Positions 53,865 to 63,623 of a stretch of DNA of 64,000 nt are shown one piece after another. The notes below the pieces were generated by a model. It saw only the letters and a program-made list of their open reading frames with translations, did not search any database and was not told the DNA's origin. Source of the stretch: Stieleria magnilauensis. GTDB lineage: Bacteria; Planctomycetota; Planctomycetia; Pirellulales; Pirellulaceae. The position numbers and the translations under genes are program-made. The stretch spans positions 7,628,233-7,692,232 of the forward strand of contig CP036432.1 in the NCBI GenBank assembly GCA_007753675.1, in the 5' to 3' direction. Each line of letters starts with the position of its first letter. The first letter of the stretch is position 1.

Positions 53865-55674
53865 GGCGGCTGAAGCCTGCACACCAGCGCCGGTTGGTGT
53901 CCAGCCTTCAGGCGCATCCCCACGCGCTGCGAAGCAGCAAGACGGGCGGCTGAAGCCTGCACACCAGCGCGTGTTGGTGTCCAGCCTTTAGGCGCATCCC
54001 CACGCGCTGCGAAGCAGCAAGACGGGCGGCTGAAGCCTGCACGCCAGCGCCGGTTGGTGTCCAGCCTTGAGGCGCATCCTCACGCGCTGCGAAGCAGCAA
54101 GATAGGCGGCTGAAGCCTGCACACCAGCGCTGGTTGGTGTCCAGCCTTTAGGCGCATCCCCACGCGCTGCGAAGCAGCAAGATGGGCGGCTGAAGCCTGC
54201 ACGCCAGCGCGTGTTGGTGTCCAGCCTTCAGGCGCATCCCCGCGCGCTGCGAAGCAGCAAGACGGGCGGCTGAAGCCTGCACACCAGCGCTGGTTGGTGT
54301 CCAGCCTTCAGGCGCATCCTCACGCGCTGCGAAGCAGCAAGACGGGCGGCTGAAGCCTGCACACCAGCGCTGGTTGGTGTCCAGCCTTCAGGCGCATCCT
54401 CACGCGCTGCGAAGCAGCAAGACGGGCGGCTGAAGCCTGCACACCAGCGCTGGTTGGTGTCCAGCCTTTAGGCGCATCCCCACGCGCTGCGAAGCAGCAA
54501 GACGGGCGGCTGAAGCCTGCACACCAGCGCGTGTTGGTGTCCAGCCTTTAGGCGCATCCCCACGCGCTGCGAAGCAGCAAGACGGGCGGCTGAAGCCTGC
54601 ACGCCAGCGCCGGTTGGTGTCCAGCCTTGAGGCGCATCCTCACGCGCTGCGAAGCAGCAAGATAGGCGGCTGAAGCCTGCACACCAGCGCTGGTTGGTGT
54701 CCAGCCTTTAGGCGCATCCCCACGCGCTGCGAAGCAGCAAGATGGGCGGCTGAAGCCTGCACGCCAGCGCGTGTTGGTGTCCAGCCTTCAGGCGCATCCC
54801 CGCGCGCTGCGAAGCAGCAAGACGGGCGGCTGAAGCCTGCACACCAGCGCTGGTTGGTGTCCAGCCTTCAGGCGCATCCTCACGCGCTGCGAAGCAGCAA
54901 GACGGGCGGCTGAAGCCTGCACACCAACGCCGGTTGGTGTCCAGCCTTCAGACGCATCCCCACGCGCTGCGGAGCAGCAAGACGGGCGGCTGAAGCCTGC
55001 ACACCAGCGTCTGTTGGTGTCCAGCCTTCAGGCGCATCCCCACGCGCTGCGAAGCAGCAAGACGGGCGGCTGAAGCCTGCACGCCAGCGCCGGTTGGTGT
55101 CCAGCCTTGAGGCGCATCCTCACGCGCTGCGAAGCAGCAAGATAGGCGGCTGAAGCCTGCACACCAGCGCTGGTTGGTGTCCAGCCTTTAGGCGCATCCC
55201 CACGCGCTGCGAAGCAGCAAGATGGGCGGCTGAAGCCTGCACGCCAGCGCGTGTTGGTGTCCAGCCTTCAGGCGCATCCCCGCGCGCTGCGAAGCAGCAA
55301 GACGGGCGGCTGAAGCCTGCACACCAGCGCTGGTTGGTGTCCAGCCTTTGGGCGCATTCCCGCGCGCTGCGGAGCAGCAAGACGGGCGGCTGAAGCCTGC
55401 ACACCAGCGCCGGTTGGTGTCCAGCCTTCAGGCGCATCCCTACGCGCTGCGAAGCAGCAAGACGAGCGGCTGAAGCCTGCACACCAGCGTTGGTTGGTGT
55501 CCAGCCTTTAGGCGCATCCCCACGCGCTGCGGAGCAGCAAGACGGGCGGCTGAAGCCTGCACACCAGCGCTGGTTGGTGTCCAGCCTTCAGGCGCATCCC
55601 CACGCGCTGCGGAGCAGCAAGACGGGCGGCTGAAGCCTGCACACCAGCGCATGTTGGTGTCCAGCCTTCAGGCG
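53851..55674. repeat. 80-bp tandem repeat array, 22.8 copies
   Basis: Twenty-two full 80-bp units and a partial one fill the gap between the convergent dehydrogenase and clpB genes; the last unit ends five bases from the clpB stop. Each unit holds GAAGCAGCAAGACGGGCGGC, TGAAGCCTGCACACCAGCGC and GGTTGGTGTCCAGCCTTCAG. The segment from GCGGCTGAAGCC to CCTTCAGGCGC folds into a 21-bp stem with three mismatches and an 8-nt loop. Units 2-6 (53931-54330) recur without change as 9-13 (54491-54890), and units 3-5 again as 16-18 (55051-55290). Because 80 is not a multiple of three, no protein frame persists, and there are no unique spacers. Confidence 0.93.
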
Positions 55675-55678
55675 ATTC

Positions 55679-58324
55679 TTACTTGAACACGTAGTGCATC
55701 CCGTCATGGTCGACCGTGACGGTGCTGCCTTCGGCGAAGTCGCTTTTCAGCAGCGCCGTTGCCAGTTCATTCTGGACTTCACGCTGGATCACGCGTTTGA
55801 GCGGGCGTGCACCGTAGGTCGGGTCGTAGCCGGTCTTGGCGATCTCATCGATGGCGGCATCGGTGACCTCAAGCGTCAACCCGTTGTCCTGCAAGCGACG
55901 TCCGAGATGGGCGAGTTGCAGTTTGACGATCTTGCGAATTTGCGCTTGATCCAACGGGCGGAAAATGACGGTGTCGTCGATGCGGTTAAGGAACTCGGGC
56001 AAGAACCGGGTGCGCAAGGCCTGTTCAACGGCCTCCCGCATCTCCTCTTCGTCTCCACCGTCGGCCGCGATCTGCTGAATCTCTTGGCTTCCCGCGTTGC
56101 TGGTCATCACGATCACCGCGTTGGTGAAGTTCACCGTCCGTCCGTGACCATCGGTCAATCGGCCGTCGTCCAACACTTGCAGCAAGATGTTGAACACATC
56201 CGGGTGTGCCTTTTCGATTTCATCGAGCAGGATCACGGTGTAGGGACGTCGACGCACGGCCTCGGTCAACTTGCCGCCTTCTTCGTAGCCGACGTATCCG
56301 GGCGGCGCACCGATCATCCGGGCGACGCTATGTCGTTCCATGAACTCGGACATGTCGATCCGCACCATCGCGTTCTCGTCGTCGAACATGATTTCGGCGA
56401 GCGCCTTGCATAATTCCGTCTTGCCGACGCCGGTCGGTCCGAGGAACAAGAAGGATCCGATCGGTCGGTTCGGGTCGGCCAATCCGCTGCGGCTGCGGCG
56501 GACCGCATCGGAGACGGCTCGAACGGCTTCGTCTTGACCGATCACACGGGTGTGCAAGCGTTCCTCCATGACCAGCAGTTTGGCCCGCTCGGTTTCCATC
56601 ATCCGGCTCACCGGAACACCGGTCCAAGCTGAAACCACTTCAGCGATTTCCTCCGCCGTCACTTCTTTTCGCAGCAGTCGGCGCTCGGGTTCATCGGACG
56701 TTTCTTCGTTGGACGAACCTTGATCGCGTTTTTCGATTTCTTCCAGTTTTGATTCCAGCTCTGCCTGACGCGATTGGACTTCCAACATCTCTCGATACAG
56801 GTCTTCGGGGTTTTCACCGCGAAGCTGAGTCTGTTTGGCTTCGGCGTCGAGCGTCGCGAATCGGTGCGCCAGTGTTTCGGCTTCCTGGCGAATGGATTGC
56901 ACGCCTTCGAGCCCGATCTTTTCGCTTTCCCATTGTTCCCGCAGGTCGGCAAGCTCTTTGCCGAGCGATTCCATTTCGGATTGAATCTCTTCGCGGCGGC
57001 TCACAATCGATGCATCACCGGAATCTTCGTCTTGAAGTTGTCGCTGGGCGAGTTCCAGTTGACGCAACCGGCGTTGGATGCGGTCGATGGGTTCGGGCAC
57101 GCTTTCTTTTTCCATCGCCAATCGGCTGGTCGCTTCGTCAACCAGGTCGATGGCCTTGTCCGGCAGAAAGCGTTCGGTGATGTAGCGATCAGCGAGTGTG
57201 GCGGCGGCGACCAGGGCGCTGTCGGTAATTCGCACGCCGTGATGAGATTCGTAGCGTGATTTCAGGCCACGGAGAATCGCGATCGAGTCTTCGACCGATG
57301 GTTCTTCGACGTAAACCGGTTGGAATCGCCGTTCGAGTGCGGCGTCCTTTTCAATGTGTTGGCGATATTCGTCCAGCGTCGTCGCACCGACACAGCGGAG
57401 CGCGCCGCGGGCGAGTTCCGGTTTCAACAAGTTGGCCGCGTCGGGTGAACCTTCCGCCTTGCCCGCGCCGACGACCAGGTGCAGTTCGTCGATGAACAGG
57501 ATCACGCGTCCATCGGAATCCTTGACTTCTCGCAGCACGGCTTTGAGGCGTTCTTCAAAATCGCCGCGGAACTTTGCCCCGGCGACCAAGGCTCCCATGT
57601 CCAGCGCGATGACGCGTTTGTTCTTCAGACTGGTGGGAACATCGGCTTCGAAAATTCGCAGCGCCAAGCCTTCGGCGATCGCGGTCTTTCCTACACCGGG
57701 TTGTCCGATCAGGACGGGATTGTTTTTTGTGCGTCGCGACAGGACTTGGATCACCCGACGGATCTCGTTGTCCCGGCCGATGACCGGATCGAGTTTTCCG
57801 GCGGCGGCGAGTTGGGTCAGGTCGACGCCGTATTTTTCGAGCGCCTGATAGGTGTCCTCGGCGTTCTGGTCGGTCACGCGTGCGCTGCCACGGATTTCGC
57901 TGGCCGCCTTCAAGACGTCGTTGGCGCTGACGCCACACAATGAGAGCAGGCTCTGTGCTTTCGTCTTGGCTTTGGCGATCCCCAGCAACAGATGCTCGGT
58001 GCTGACGAATTCGTCTTTCAGCGATTGCGCACTGGTGGCGGCTTCGTTGAGGGCCGATTGCAGTTCCGCGGCGATGCTCGGTTGTCGACCGCCGCTGACC
58101 TTGGGCAATTTGTCGAACTCGCTGGTGGTCAGTTCACGCAGTTGGTTCGCATCGGCGTTCATCTTGGACAACAGCGCGGCGGTGATGCCACCGCTTTCGT
58201 CGAGCATGGCCGAGAGCAGGTGCAGGGAGGTGATTTCGGGATTGCCGGCCGATGTCGCACGCCCCTGTGCTTCGGCGATCAGGCCTTGGGCTTTGGTGGT
58301 CAGTTTGTCGAATCGGAAGGTCAT
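55679..58324 (-). CDS. clpB: Chaperone disaggregase ClpB
   Basis: 881 residues, full ClpB architecture: N-domain ([20 protein letters not shown]), first AAA+ with [18 protein letters not shown], a long coiled-coil middle domain (about 400-540, [19 protein letters not shown]), and second AAA+ with [17 protein letters not shown]. Pore-loop and sensor motifs are in place ([25 protein letters not shown]). ClpB works with DnaK to dissolve aggregates; dnaK lies 287 bp upstream on the same strand. The 3' end meets the 80-bp array, with no separate terminator. Confidence 0.95.
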   Translation of the reverse strand: MTFRFDKLTTKAQGLIAEAQGRATSAGNPEITSLHLLSAMLDESGGITAALLSKMNADANQLRELTTSEFDKLPKVSGGRQPSIAAELQSALNEAATSAQSLKDEFVSTEHLLLGIAKAKTKAQSLLSLCGVSANDVLKAASEIRGSARVTDQNAEDTYQALEKYGVDLTQLAAAGKLDPVIGRDNEIRRVIQVLSRRTKNNPVLIGQPGVGKTAIAEGLALRIFEADVPTSLKNKRVIALDMGALVAGAKFRGDFEERLKAVLREVKDSDGRVILFIDELHLVVGAGKAEGSPDAANLLKPELARGALRCVGATTLDEYRQHIEKDAALERRFQPVYVEEPSVEDSIAILRGLKSRYESHHGVRITDSALVAAATLADRYITERFLPDKAIDLVDEATSRLAMEKESVPEPIDRIQRRLRQLELAQRQLQDEDSGDASIVSRREEIQSEMESLGKELADLREQWESEKIGLEGVQSIRQEAETLAHRFATLDAEAKQTQLRGENPEDLYREMLEVQSRQAELESKLEEIEKRDQGSSNEETSDEPERRLLRKEVTAEEIAEVVSAWTGVPVSRMMETERAKLLVMEERLHTRVIGQDEAVRAVSDAVRRSRSGLADPNRPIGSFLFLGPTGVGKTELCKALAEIMFDDENAMVRIDMSEFMERHSVARMIGAPPGYVGYEEGGKLTEAVRRRPYTVILLDEIEKAHPDVFNILLQVLDDGRLTDGHGRTVNFTNAVIVMTSNAGSQEIQQIAADGGDEEEMREAVEQALRTRFLPEFLNRIDDTVIFRPLDQAQIRKIVKLQLAHLGRRLQDNGLTLEVTDAAIDEIAKTGYDPTYGARPLKRVIQREVQNELATALLKSDFAEGSTVTVDHDGMHYVFK

Positions 58325-58359
58325 CGCGAATGCTCCTGCGTGGGTGACAAAATCCAGTT

Positions 58360-58376
58360 GGCATGCACAGCATGCC
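58360..58376. repeat. GGCATGC-ACA-GCATGCC hairpin
   Basis: A perfect 7-bp stem with loop ACA, followed by CTACGT, 36 bp upstream of the clpB start. It differs from the hairpin at 42418 by paired changes on both arms, so the stem is conserved rather than the sequence. Confidence 0.65.
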
Positions 58377-58392
58377 CTACGTGTCTGAATGA

Positions 58393-58472
58393 GTTAGCGG
58401 AACGGCGTGAGCCGTCCGGTCGCGTTTCAAAAACACCGTGAAATACCGGAGGGCTCGCGCCCTACCGCTAAC
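58393..58472. repeat. Inverted pair of 28-nt hairpin units
   Basis: GTTAGCGGAACGGCGTGAGC-type unit at 58393-58420 and its inverse at 58445-58472 match at 24 of 28 positions. Each arm also holds its own hairpin (ACGGC-GTGA-GCCGT and AGGGC-TCGC-GCCCT). Two of the four differences are a compensatory C-G to G-C exchange in that small stem. It lies between dnaK and clpB, and could halt or modulate read-through. Confidence 0.75.
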
Positions 58473-58611
58473 AAAACACAGCCCGTTTGGTGGTGATGGG
58501 GTTCGGTAGGTGCGTAAAAAAAGACGGGCGACATGACGCCCGTCTGTCGTCGCCACCGACCGGCGGTGTGCCGGCCGATGACGTTTGATCGTTCAGACAA
58601 CCTGTCGTCGT

Positions 58612-60549
58612 CTAGCTCTTGACTTCGAAGTCGGCGTCGATGGCGTCGTCATCGTCGGAGTCACCGGCCGGTGCGGCTGCTCCGGCGGCCGCGGCGTCTG
58701 CGTCGCCACCGGCTGCGGCCGTCTTCTCGTACAAGACTTTGCTGAACGCTTTGGCGGCGGCGTCCAGTTCTTCGGTCGCCTGCTTGATGGCGTTCACATC
58801 GTCGGTGCCCGACGCCGTTTTGACTTTTTCGATCGCTTTGTTGAGCGGTTCTTTGTCACCGTCGGAGAGCTTGTCGGCGTGTTCGGTCATCTCTTTTTCG
58901 AGCTGGTGAACTTGCTGATTCGCCTTGTTGCGGGCTTCGGCCAATTCGAACTGTTTGCGGTCCTCTTCGGCATTCTGCTCGGCATCGCGACGCATCTTTT
59001 CGATGTCGTCATCGCTCAGCGCACCGGCTTCCTTGATTTCAACCTTGGCTTCTTTGCCCGTTTTCAGTTCCTTCGCCGAAACGCTCAGGATGCCGTTTTG
59101 GTCGATGTCGAACTTGACTTCGATCTGTGGCACGCCACGCGGTTGAGCCGGGATGCCTTCGAGGTTGAACTCACCGAGCAGCCGGTTATTGGCCGCCATC
59201 TTGCGTTCACCTTGGAAGACACGAACAGTCACGGCGGTCTGGTTGTCCGCGGCGGTGCTGAAGACGTTCTTCTTTTCGACCGGGACGGTGGTGTTGCGTT
59301 CGACCAATGGGGTCATCACGCCGCCTTCGGTTTCGATCCCCAAGGTCAACGGTGTCACGTCCAGCAACAGCACGTCGGTCCGGTCGCCGGCCAGAACGCT
59401 GCCCTGGATCGCGGCACCGATGGCGACGACTTCGTCCGGGTTGACGCCTTGGTGGGGTTCTTTGCCGAAGATCGCCTTGACGATTTCGCGAACCTTGGGC
59501 ACCCGCGTGCTACCACCGACCAAAACGATTTCGTCGATGTCGCTGGGCGAGAACCCGGCGTCCTTGAGCGCCTGCATGACCGGGGTCTTACATTGTTCGA
59601 CCAGATCATCGATCAGCTCTTCGAACTTGCTGCGGGTGATCTTCATCGTTAGGTGTTTCGGACCGGCTTGGTCCATCGTGATGAAGGGCAGATTGATGTC
59701 GGTCTCGGGCAGGGTCGACAGTTCTTTCTTGGCCTTCTCACATGCTTCTTGCAAGCGTTGCAACGCCATCGGATCATTGCGAAGGTCGATCGCGTTTTCT
59801 TTCTTGAACTCGTCGGCGACGTAGTTGATCAACGCTTCGTCAAAGTCGTCACCGCCCAAGTGCGTGTTACCGGAGGTGCTGATGACCTGGAAGACGCGGC
59901 TTTCGTTTTCTTCGTCACCACTGTCGGCGACTTCCAAGACGGAGACGTCGAAGGTCCCACCGCCAAGGTCAAAGACGATGATCTTTTCGTCCTTGGCTTT
60001 GTCGAGCCCGTAGGCGAGTGCGGCTGCGGTCGGTTCGTTGATGATCCGTGCGACTTCCAGCCCGGCGATCTGGCCGGCGTCCTTGGTCGCTTGACGTTGC
60101 GCGTCGTTAAAGTACGCGGGAACCGTGATCACGGCCTTGTTGACCTTGTGACCGAGATAGGACTCGGCGGATTCTTTGAGCTTGCGAAGCACCTTGGCCG
60201 AGATTTCCTGCGGCGTGAAGGTCTCGTCGCCGACTTCGATCTTGACGTACTCGTTGGCGGCCCCGACGACACCGTAGGGGACCATCTTCTCTTCCGATTC
60301 GACCTCGTGATGACGTCGACCCATGAAACGCTTTGCGGAATAGACGGTGCGTTTGGGGTTGGTGACCGCTTGGCGTCGTGCGGGTTCACCGACAATCGTT
60401 TCCTTCTTGTCGGTAAACGCGACCACACTGGGCGTCAGCCGGTTGCCTTCGGGGTTTGGAATGACTTTCGGCTCACTGCCTTCCATGATGGCGACCACAC
60501 TGTTGGTCGTTCCGAGGTCAATGCCGATGATTTTTTCGCCCTGAGCCAT
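58612..60549 (-). CDS. dnaK: Hsp70 chaperone DnaK
   Basis: 645 residues. The nucleotide-binding domain opens [16 protein letters not shown] and has [15 protein letters not shown] and [16 protein letters not shown]; the substrate-binding domain ([20 protein letters not shown]) and helical lid end in an Ala/Gly-rich tail with DADFEVKS, a variant of the usual EEVDxDFEEV end. GGAG precedes the ATG by nine bases. There is no grpE, dnaJ or hrcA in the window, and I see no CIRCE element upstream. Confidence 0.96.
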   Translation of the reverse strand: MAQGEKIIGIDLGTTNSVVAIMEGSEPKVIPNPEGNRLTPSVVAFTDKKETIVGEPARRQAVTNPKRTVYSAKRFMGRRHHEVESEEKMVPYGVVGAANEYVKIEVGDETFTPQEISAKVLRKLKESAESYLGHKVNKAVITVPAYFNDAQRQATKDAGQIAGLEVARIINEPTAAALAYGLDKAKDEKIIVFDLGGGTFDVSVLEVADSGDEENESRVFQVISTSGNTHLGGDDFDEALINYVADEFKKENAIDLRNDPMALQRLQEACEKAKKELSTLPETDINLPFITMDQAGPKHLTMKITRSKFEELIDDLVEQCKTPVMQALKDAGFSPSDIDEIVLVGGSTRVPKVREIVKAIFGKEPHQGVNPDEVVAIGAAIQGSVLAGDRTDVLLLDVTPLTLGIETEGGVMTPLVERNTTVPVEKKNVFSTAADNQTAVTVRVFQGERKMAANNRLLGEFNLEGIPAQPRGVPQIEVKFDIDQNGILSVSAKELKTGKEAKVEIKEAGALSDDDIEKMRRDAEQNAEEDRKQFELAEARNKANQQVHQLEKEMTEHADKLSDGDKEPLNKAIEKVKTASGTDDVNAIKQATEELDAAAKAFSKVLYEKTAAAGGDADAAAAGAAAPAGDSDDDDAIDADFEVKS

Positions 60550-61191
60550 AACGCTTCATCTCCGTGAAAAGTGGATTGTTCGAGGTGGATTCGGCCGTGG
60601 CGTTTACCGCGCTGGGATGCACGCTTGGGGGCCGTCGTTGGGTTGTGCTGAACGTGTCAATGTTGATGGTGTTCATGGCAGGCGACCGCCGTCCGATCTG
60701 CCTGTCGTTTTCGCCTGCTGAGGCGTCGGTGTGATCGAAAAGCAAAGGACGTGCCAGTCGAACGTTCGTCGCGCAGAAAAACGTCGGCTGCCACTAGGAA
60801 ACATGCGTATCCTCCGCGAATCGTTAGTTTTCCAGCGGACGAAACTCTCTGGAAACCTTTTTTGGCAGCGTCGCTTGAGAGCGGTTTTGGGGGCTCCAAC
60901 GGGCAATGCCAGATTGACAGTTCTGGTGCCGGCAGCGGCACCTCGCCGCACCGACAGTCGCGCGCACGCACCGGGACGGTCGCTTGGCCCAACATGGCCA
61001 TCTGCCAACAGGCTCGCCGCCGACCTCGCCGCCGGCCTCGCCGTCGACCTCGCCGTCGACCTCGCCGTCGACCTCGTCGTCGACGCGATCTTTTTCCTCG
61101 CCGGACAGGATTTCTTGTCAGAATCCGATTCCGATGGGGTCTATCACGTGTTCCCCCACACGCTGTGCGTCGTTCTGCGAGAATCGATTGA
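60550..61191. other. Divergent dnaK/sigma-factor intergenic region
   Basis: 642 bp without a trusted gene. Open frames here are Arg- or Val/Asp-repetitive and reflect a 12-bp minisatellite (61013-61084). A TTGACA facing dnaK at 60655-60660 has no matching -10. No CIRCE (TTAGCACTC) or RpoH-type pair was found. Confidence 0.5.
61013..61084 (+). repeat. 12-bp minisatellite CTCGCCGTCGAC x6
   Basis: Six tandem 12-bp units. The three central ones are identical, while the first two and the last differ by one or two bases. They lie upstream of the ECF sigma gene. The period is a multiple of three, which produces the spurious repetitive frames seen across it. Confidence 0.85.
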
Positions 61192-61833
61192 ATGCATCCC
61201 TGGCCTGATACCGAACCGAAACTCGTCCGGCGCTTGGCCGACTCGCGAGACGATGCGGCGTGGAACCGCTTCGATACGCTTTACCGCCCGGTGATTTATC
61301 GCTACGCCAGGGGCCGTGGGTTGCAACACAGCGACGCCGAAACCCTGGTCGCCGAGGTGATGTCACGGGTGTTTCGCGCCGCCAGCCGGTGGTCCAGCCA
61401 TTTCGAGCAAGACAACCCGGCCCGTCCGCAACGATTTCGAGCCTGGCTGCGACGCATCGCCGAGAACGCCTTGTTGAACTTGGTCACGCGCCAGTTGTCC
61501 AAACGCGGCACCGGAGGCACCAGCGCCCAGATTTCGTTGTCGCAACGCGCTCGCGCCGATGACGCGTCGCGGATCGAGTGGAATCGGCAGCACCAACAGC
61601 ATCTGTTTGTCACCGCTGCCGGAAACGTTCAGTCCAAGGTCGATGCGGAGCATTGGAAAATCTTCTGGCAGACCCACGTTGACGGCCTTTCGATCGAACA
61701 GGCCGCCCAGCAATCGGGGCGCTCGATCGGATCGGTCTATGCCATCCGCAGCCGGATCGTCCGTCGGCTGCGCGATGCCGTCACGCGGATCGAACAACTT
61801 GAAGACGTCGGTCTGAGGGAGGGCTCGCGATGA
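61192..61833 (+). CDS. ECF-family RNA polymerase sigma factor
   Basis: 213 residues. Region 2 spans about 15-70 (RFDTLYRPVIYRYARGRGLQ, then SDAETLVAEVMSRVFRAA) and region 4 about 155-205 (LSIEQAAQQSGRSIGSVYAI, RSRIVRRLRDAV). A long linker sits between. Such planctomycete ECFs are typically encoded beside Ser/Thr kinases, as here: the kinase start overlaps its stop by 4 bp. I infer that the kinase, through its zinc-finger head, restrains or modulates this sigma factor. Confidence 0.87.
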   Translation: MHPWPDTEPKLVRRLADSRDDAAWNRFDTLYRPVIYRYARGRGLQHSDAETLVAEVMSRVFRAASRWSSHFEQDNPARPQRFRAWLRRIAENALLNLVTRQLSKRGTGGTSAQISLSQRARADDASRIEWNRQHQQHLFVTAAGNVQSKVDAEHWKIFWQTHVDGLSIEQAAQQSGRSIGSVYAIRSRIVRRLRDAVTRIEQLEDVGLREGSR

Positions 61834-63368
61834 CCGATCAAGCGAACTGCCCCGATGAAATCACTTGGCGAGATTGGCTGACCGGCAGCGGCAACGTCGC
61901 CGTGGACGAAACGGTATTACAGAGCCATCTGGATGATTGCGAGCGGTGCCAGGGCATGGTGGCGCGTTTGTCGGCCGACGACCCGTTCCTTTGTCAGTCA
62001 CGCGAGGCGCTTCGATCGACAGGGCTGACCAGTCACGATTGGCAAGTGGGCGATGCCGACGGTGCTGATCGGCCGAGTAGCGAAACATCCAGCCCCGCGA
62101 TCGTTTCGCTCGTGCAGACGCTGCTCGGTCCCACCGAAGACGAACGGTCGCTCGGTCGGCTGGGACGATTTGAAATCTTGGGCGTGGTCGGCAGCGGCGG
62201 TATGGGAATCGTGCTCAAGGCACGCAGCGTCGACATGGACCGTGTCGTCGCGATCAAAATTCCGCAGCCCCAGTATTGGCAATCCCCGCAGACCTTGCTG
62301 ACGCTTGAACGCGAAGCCCGCTCGGCCGCCGCGGTCGTTCATCCCAACGTGATTTCGATTTATCACGTCGATCGATACCGCGATGTTCCCTATCTGGTGA
62401 TGCCGTATTTGGCCGGCCAGTCGTTGGAGCAGCGGATTCGCGATTCGGGTCCGATGCCGCTTGATGAAGCGCTGCGGATCACACGTCAAGTTGCGTCCGC
62501 GCTGGCAGCGGCACATGCCTGTGGCGTCGTACACCGAGATGTTAAACCCGCCAACATTCTGTTGAACGCCGGAACCGAACGTGCGGTGTTGTCGGATTTC
62601 GGCTTGGCCAAAGTGCAAACCGATGCGACGTGCACTGCGACAGGAACATTTGCCGGCACGCCGATTTATCTGTCGCCCGAACAAGCCTCCGGCTGTGGCG
62701 CCGGCCCGGCCGGTGACATCTATTCGTTGGGGACGGTGCTGTGGACCATGCTGGTCGGTCAGCCGCCGATGTCCGGCATGCACACGCACGCGATCGTTCG
62801 TCGCATCGCCGATTCCCAGCTTCCGCTGCTATCGGATCATTGCCGCGATCTGCCCGTCTGGGTGAATCGATTGATCGCCAAGCTTCACGCCGACATTCCC
62901 GCTGATCGACCGCCGGCTGAACAACTGACTCAGTGGATCGAAGCCTGCCAGCGACATCTCGCCGAAGGCGGGTCCGCCCCGATTCCCAAGGAGTTGTCCG
63001 TGAACGAAGTCAAGTCGAGACGCACTGCGGCGATCGCTGCAATTTGCCTGGCGACGGTGCTGATCGCCGGAGCGGGCTGGATGATGTTCGACGCATTCGG
63101 CGGTGGTTCCGAGACAACACCGCATCGCGAAAAGACGCGCACTGTCCAGCCCCGCAATTCCGGTCCGGTCAAATCAAACGCGTCCGCCCCGCAACCCTCT
63201 AAACCGACAACGCCGACCGAATCCGTCGCCGACGCACCATCCAATTCGATTGCGGACGAAACCGACACGTATCTCGACCAAGTCGAAGCGGAGCTGGACC
63301 TATTGAACCAAATCGCGCTTCCGCGATTGGAATCCGAACTGCAATCGTTACTTCCCGATTCACCGTGA
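61830..63368 (+). CDS. Membrane Ser/Thr protein kinase with anti-sigma zinc-finger head
   Basis: 512 residues. The N-terminus holds a zf-HC2-type HxxxCxxC (H33, C37, C40 in SHLDDCERC), as in anti-sigma factors. The kinase domain starts near 113 with all catalytic motifs: GSGGMG (121-126), AIK (K143), HRDVKPAN (235-242) and DFG (256-258). A membrane helix follows at about 398-420, then a Pro/Thr-rich extracytoplasmic tail of about 90 residues. A GGGAGG site and the ATGA overlap couple it to the ECF sigma gene. It would act as a membrane-tethered sensor of that sigma factor. Confidence 0.9.
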   Translation: MTDQANCPDEITWRDWLTGSGNVAVDETVLQSHLDDCERCQGMVARLSADDPFLCQSREALRSTGLTSHDWQVGDADGADRPSSETSSPAIVSLVQTLLGPTEDERSLGRLGRFEILGVVGSGGMGIVLKARSVDMDRVVAIKIPQPQYWQSPQTLLTLEREARSAAAVVHPNVISIYHVDRYRDVPYLVMPYLAGQSLEQRIRDSGPMPLDEALRITRQVASALAAAHACGVVHRDVKPANILLNAGTERAVLSDFGLAKVQTDATCTATGTFAGTPIYLSPEQASGCGAGPAGDIYSLGTVLWTMLVGQPPMSGMHTHAIVRRIADSQLPLLSDHCRDLPVWVNRLIAKLHADIPADRPPAEQLTQWIEACQRHLAEGGSAPIPKELSVNEVKSRRTAAIAAICLATVLIAGAGWMMFDAFGGGSETTPHREKTRTVQPRNSGPVKSNASAPQPSKPTTPTESVADAPSNSIADETDTYLDQVEAELDLLNQIALPRLESELQSLLPDSP

Positions 63369-63464
63369 GGTCTCACCGGGGCTAATCTTCCTGCCTCCAA
63401 AATCTTCCTACCTCTCCACGCAACCGCCGTGCCCTGACGCGTCGGTGGGACTCAGGGGAGGGAC

Positions 63465-63511
63465 GGCAGAATGATTCGGGGCAGAATGATGGAAGCAGAA
63501 TGTTGCAATGC
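63465..63511 (+). repeat. GGGGCAGAATGATG-type dispersed repeat, copy 2
   Basis: Three units in tandem: GGCAGAATGATTCG, GGGCAGAATGATGGA and AGCAGAATGTTGCAA, then TGCG. Except for the third unit it matches the copy at 16350-16388 in reverse orientation. It lies between the kinase gene and the Met/Gly-rich gene. Confidence 0.75.
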
Positions 63512-63623
63512 GCGTCGGCTGGCGTCAAACGGCTGATCCCACGAAGCCTCCGTGGACTTGACCCCATCGAAATTCCCCGATCGAAACTTTTTAAATGAAA
63601 ACGCTTATCAACGGAACCGACTC

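Noticed and set aside
55120-55652. Short minus-strand proteins rich in QASAARLAASQRVGMR repeats inside the array
   Set aside because: They are translations of the 80-bp repeat. The frame shifts with each unit since 80 is not a multiple of three, and stops interrupt it.
53851-55674. Reading the 80-bp array as a CRISPR array
   Set aside because: Units are contiguous with no unique spacers, the period is longer than any CRISPR repeat, and there are no cas genes.
60632-60660. A TTGACA upstream of dnaK as a promoter
   Set aside because: No acceptable -10 hexamer lies 15-19 bases downstream, and the site is over 100 bp from the start.
60731-61294. A plus-strand frame upstream of the ECF sigma gene with LAVDLAVD repeats
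   Set aside because: The repeats come from a 12-bp minisatellite; the frame lacks a ribosome-binding site and overlaps the sigma gene start.
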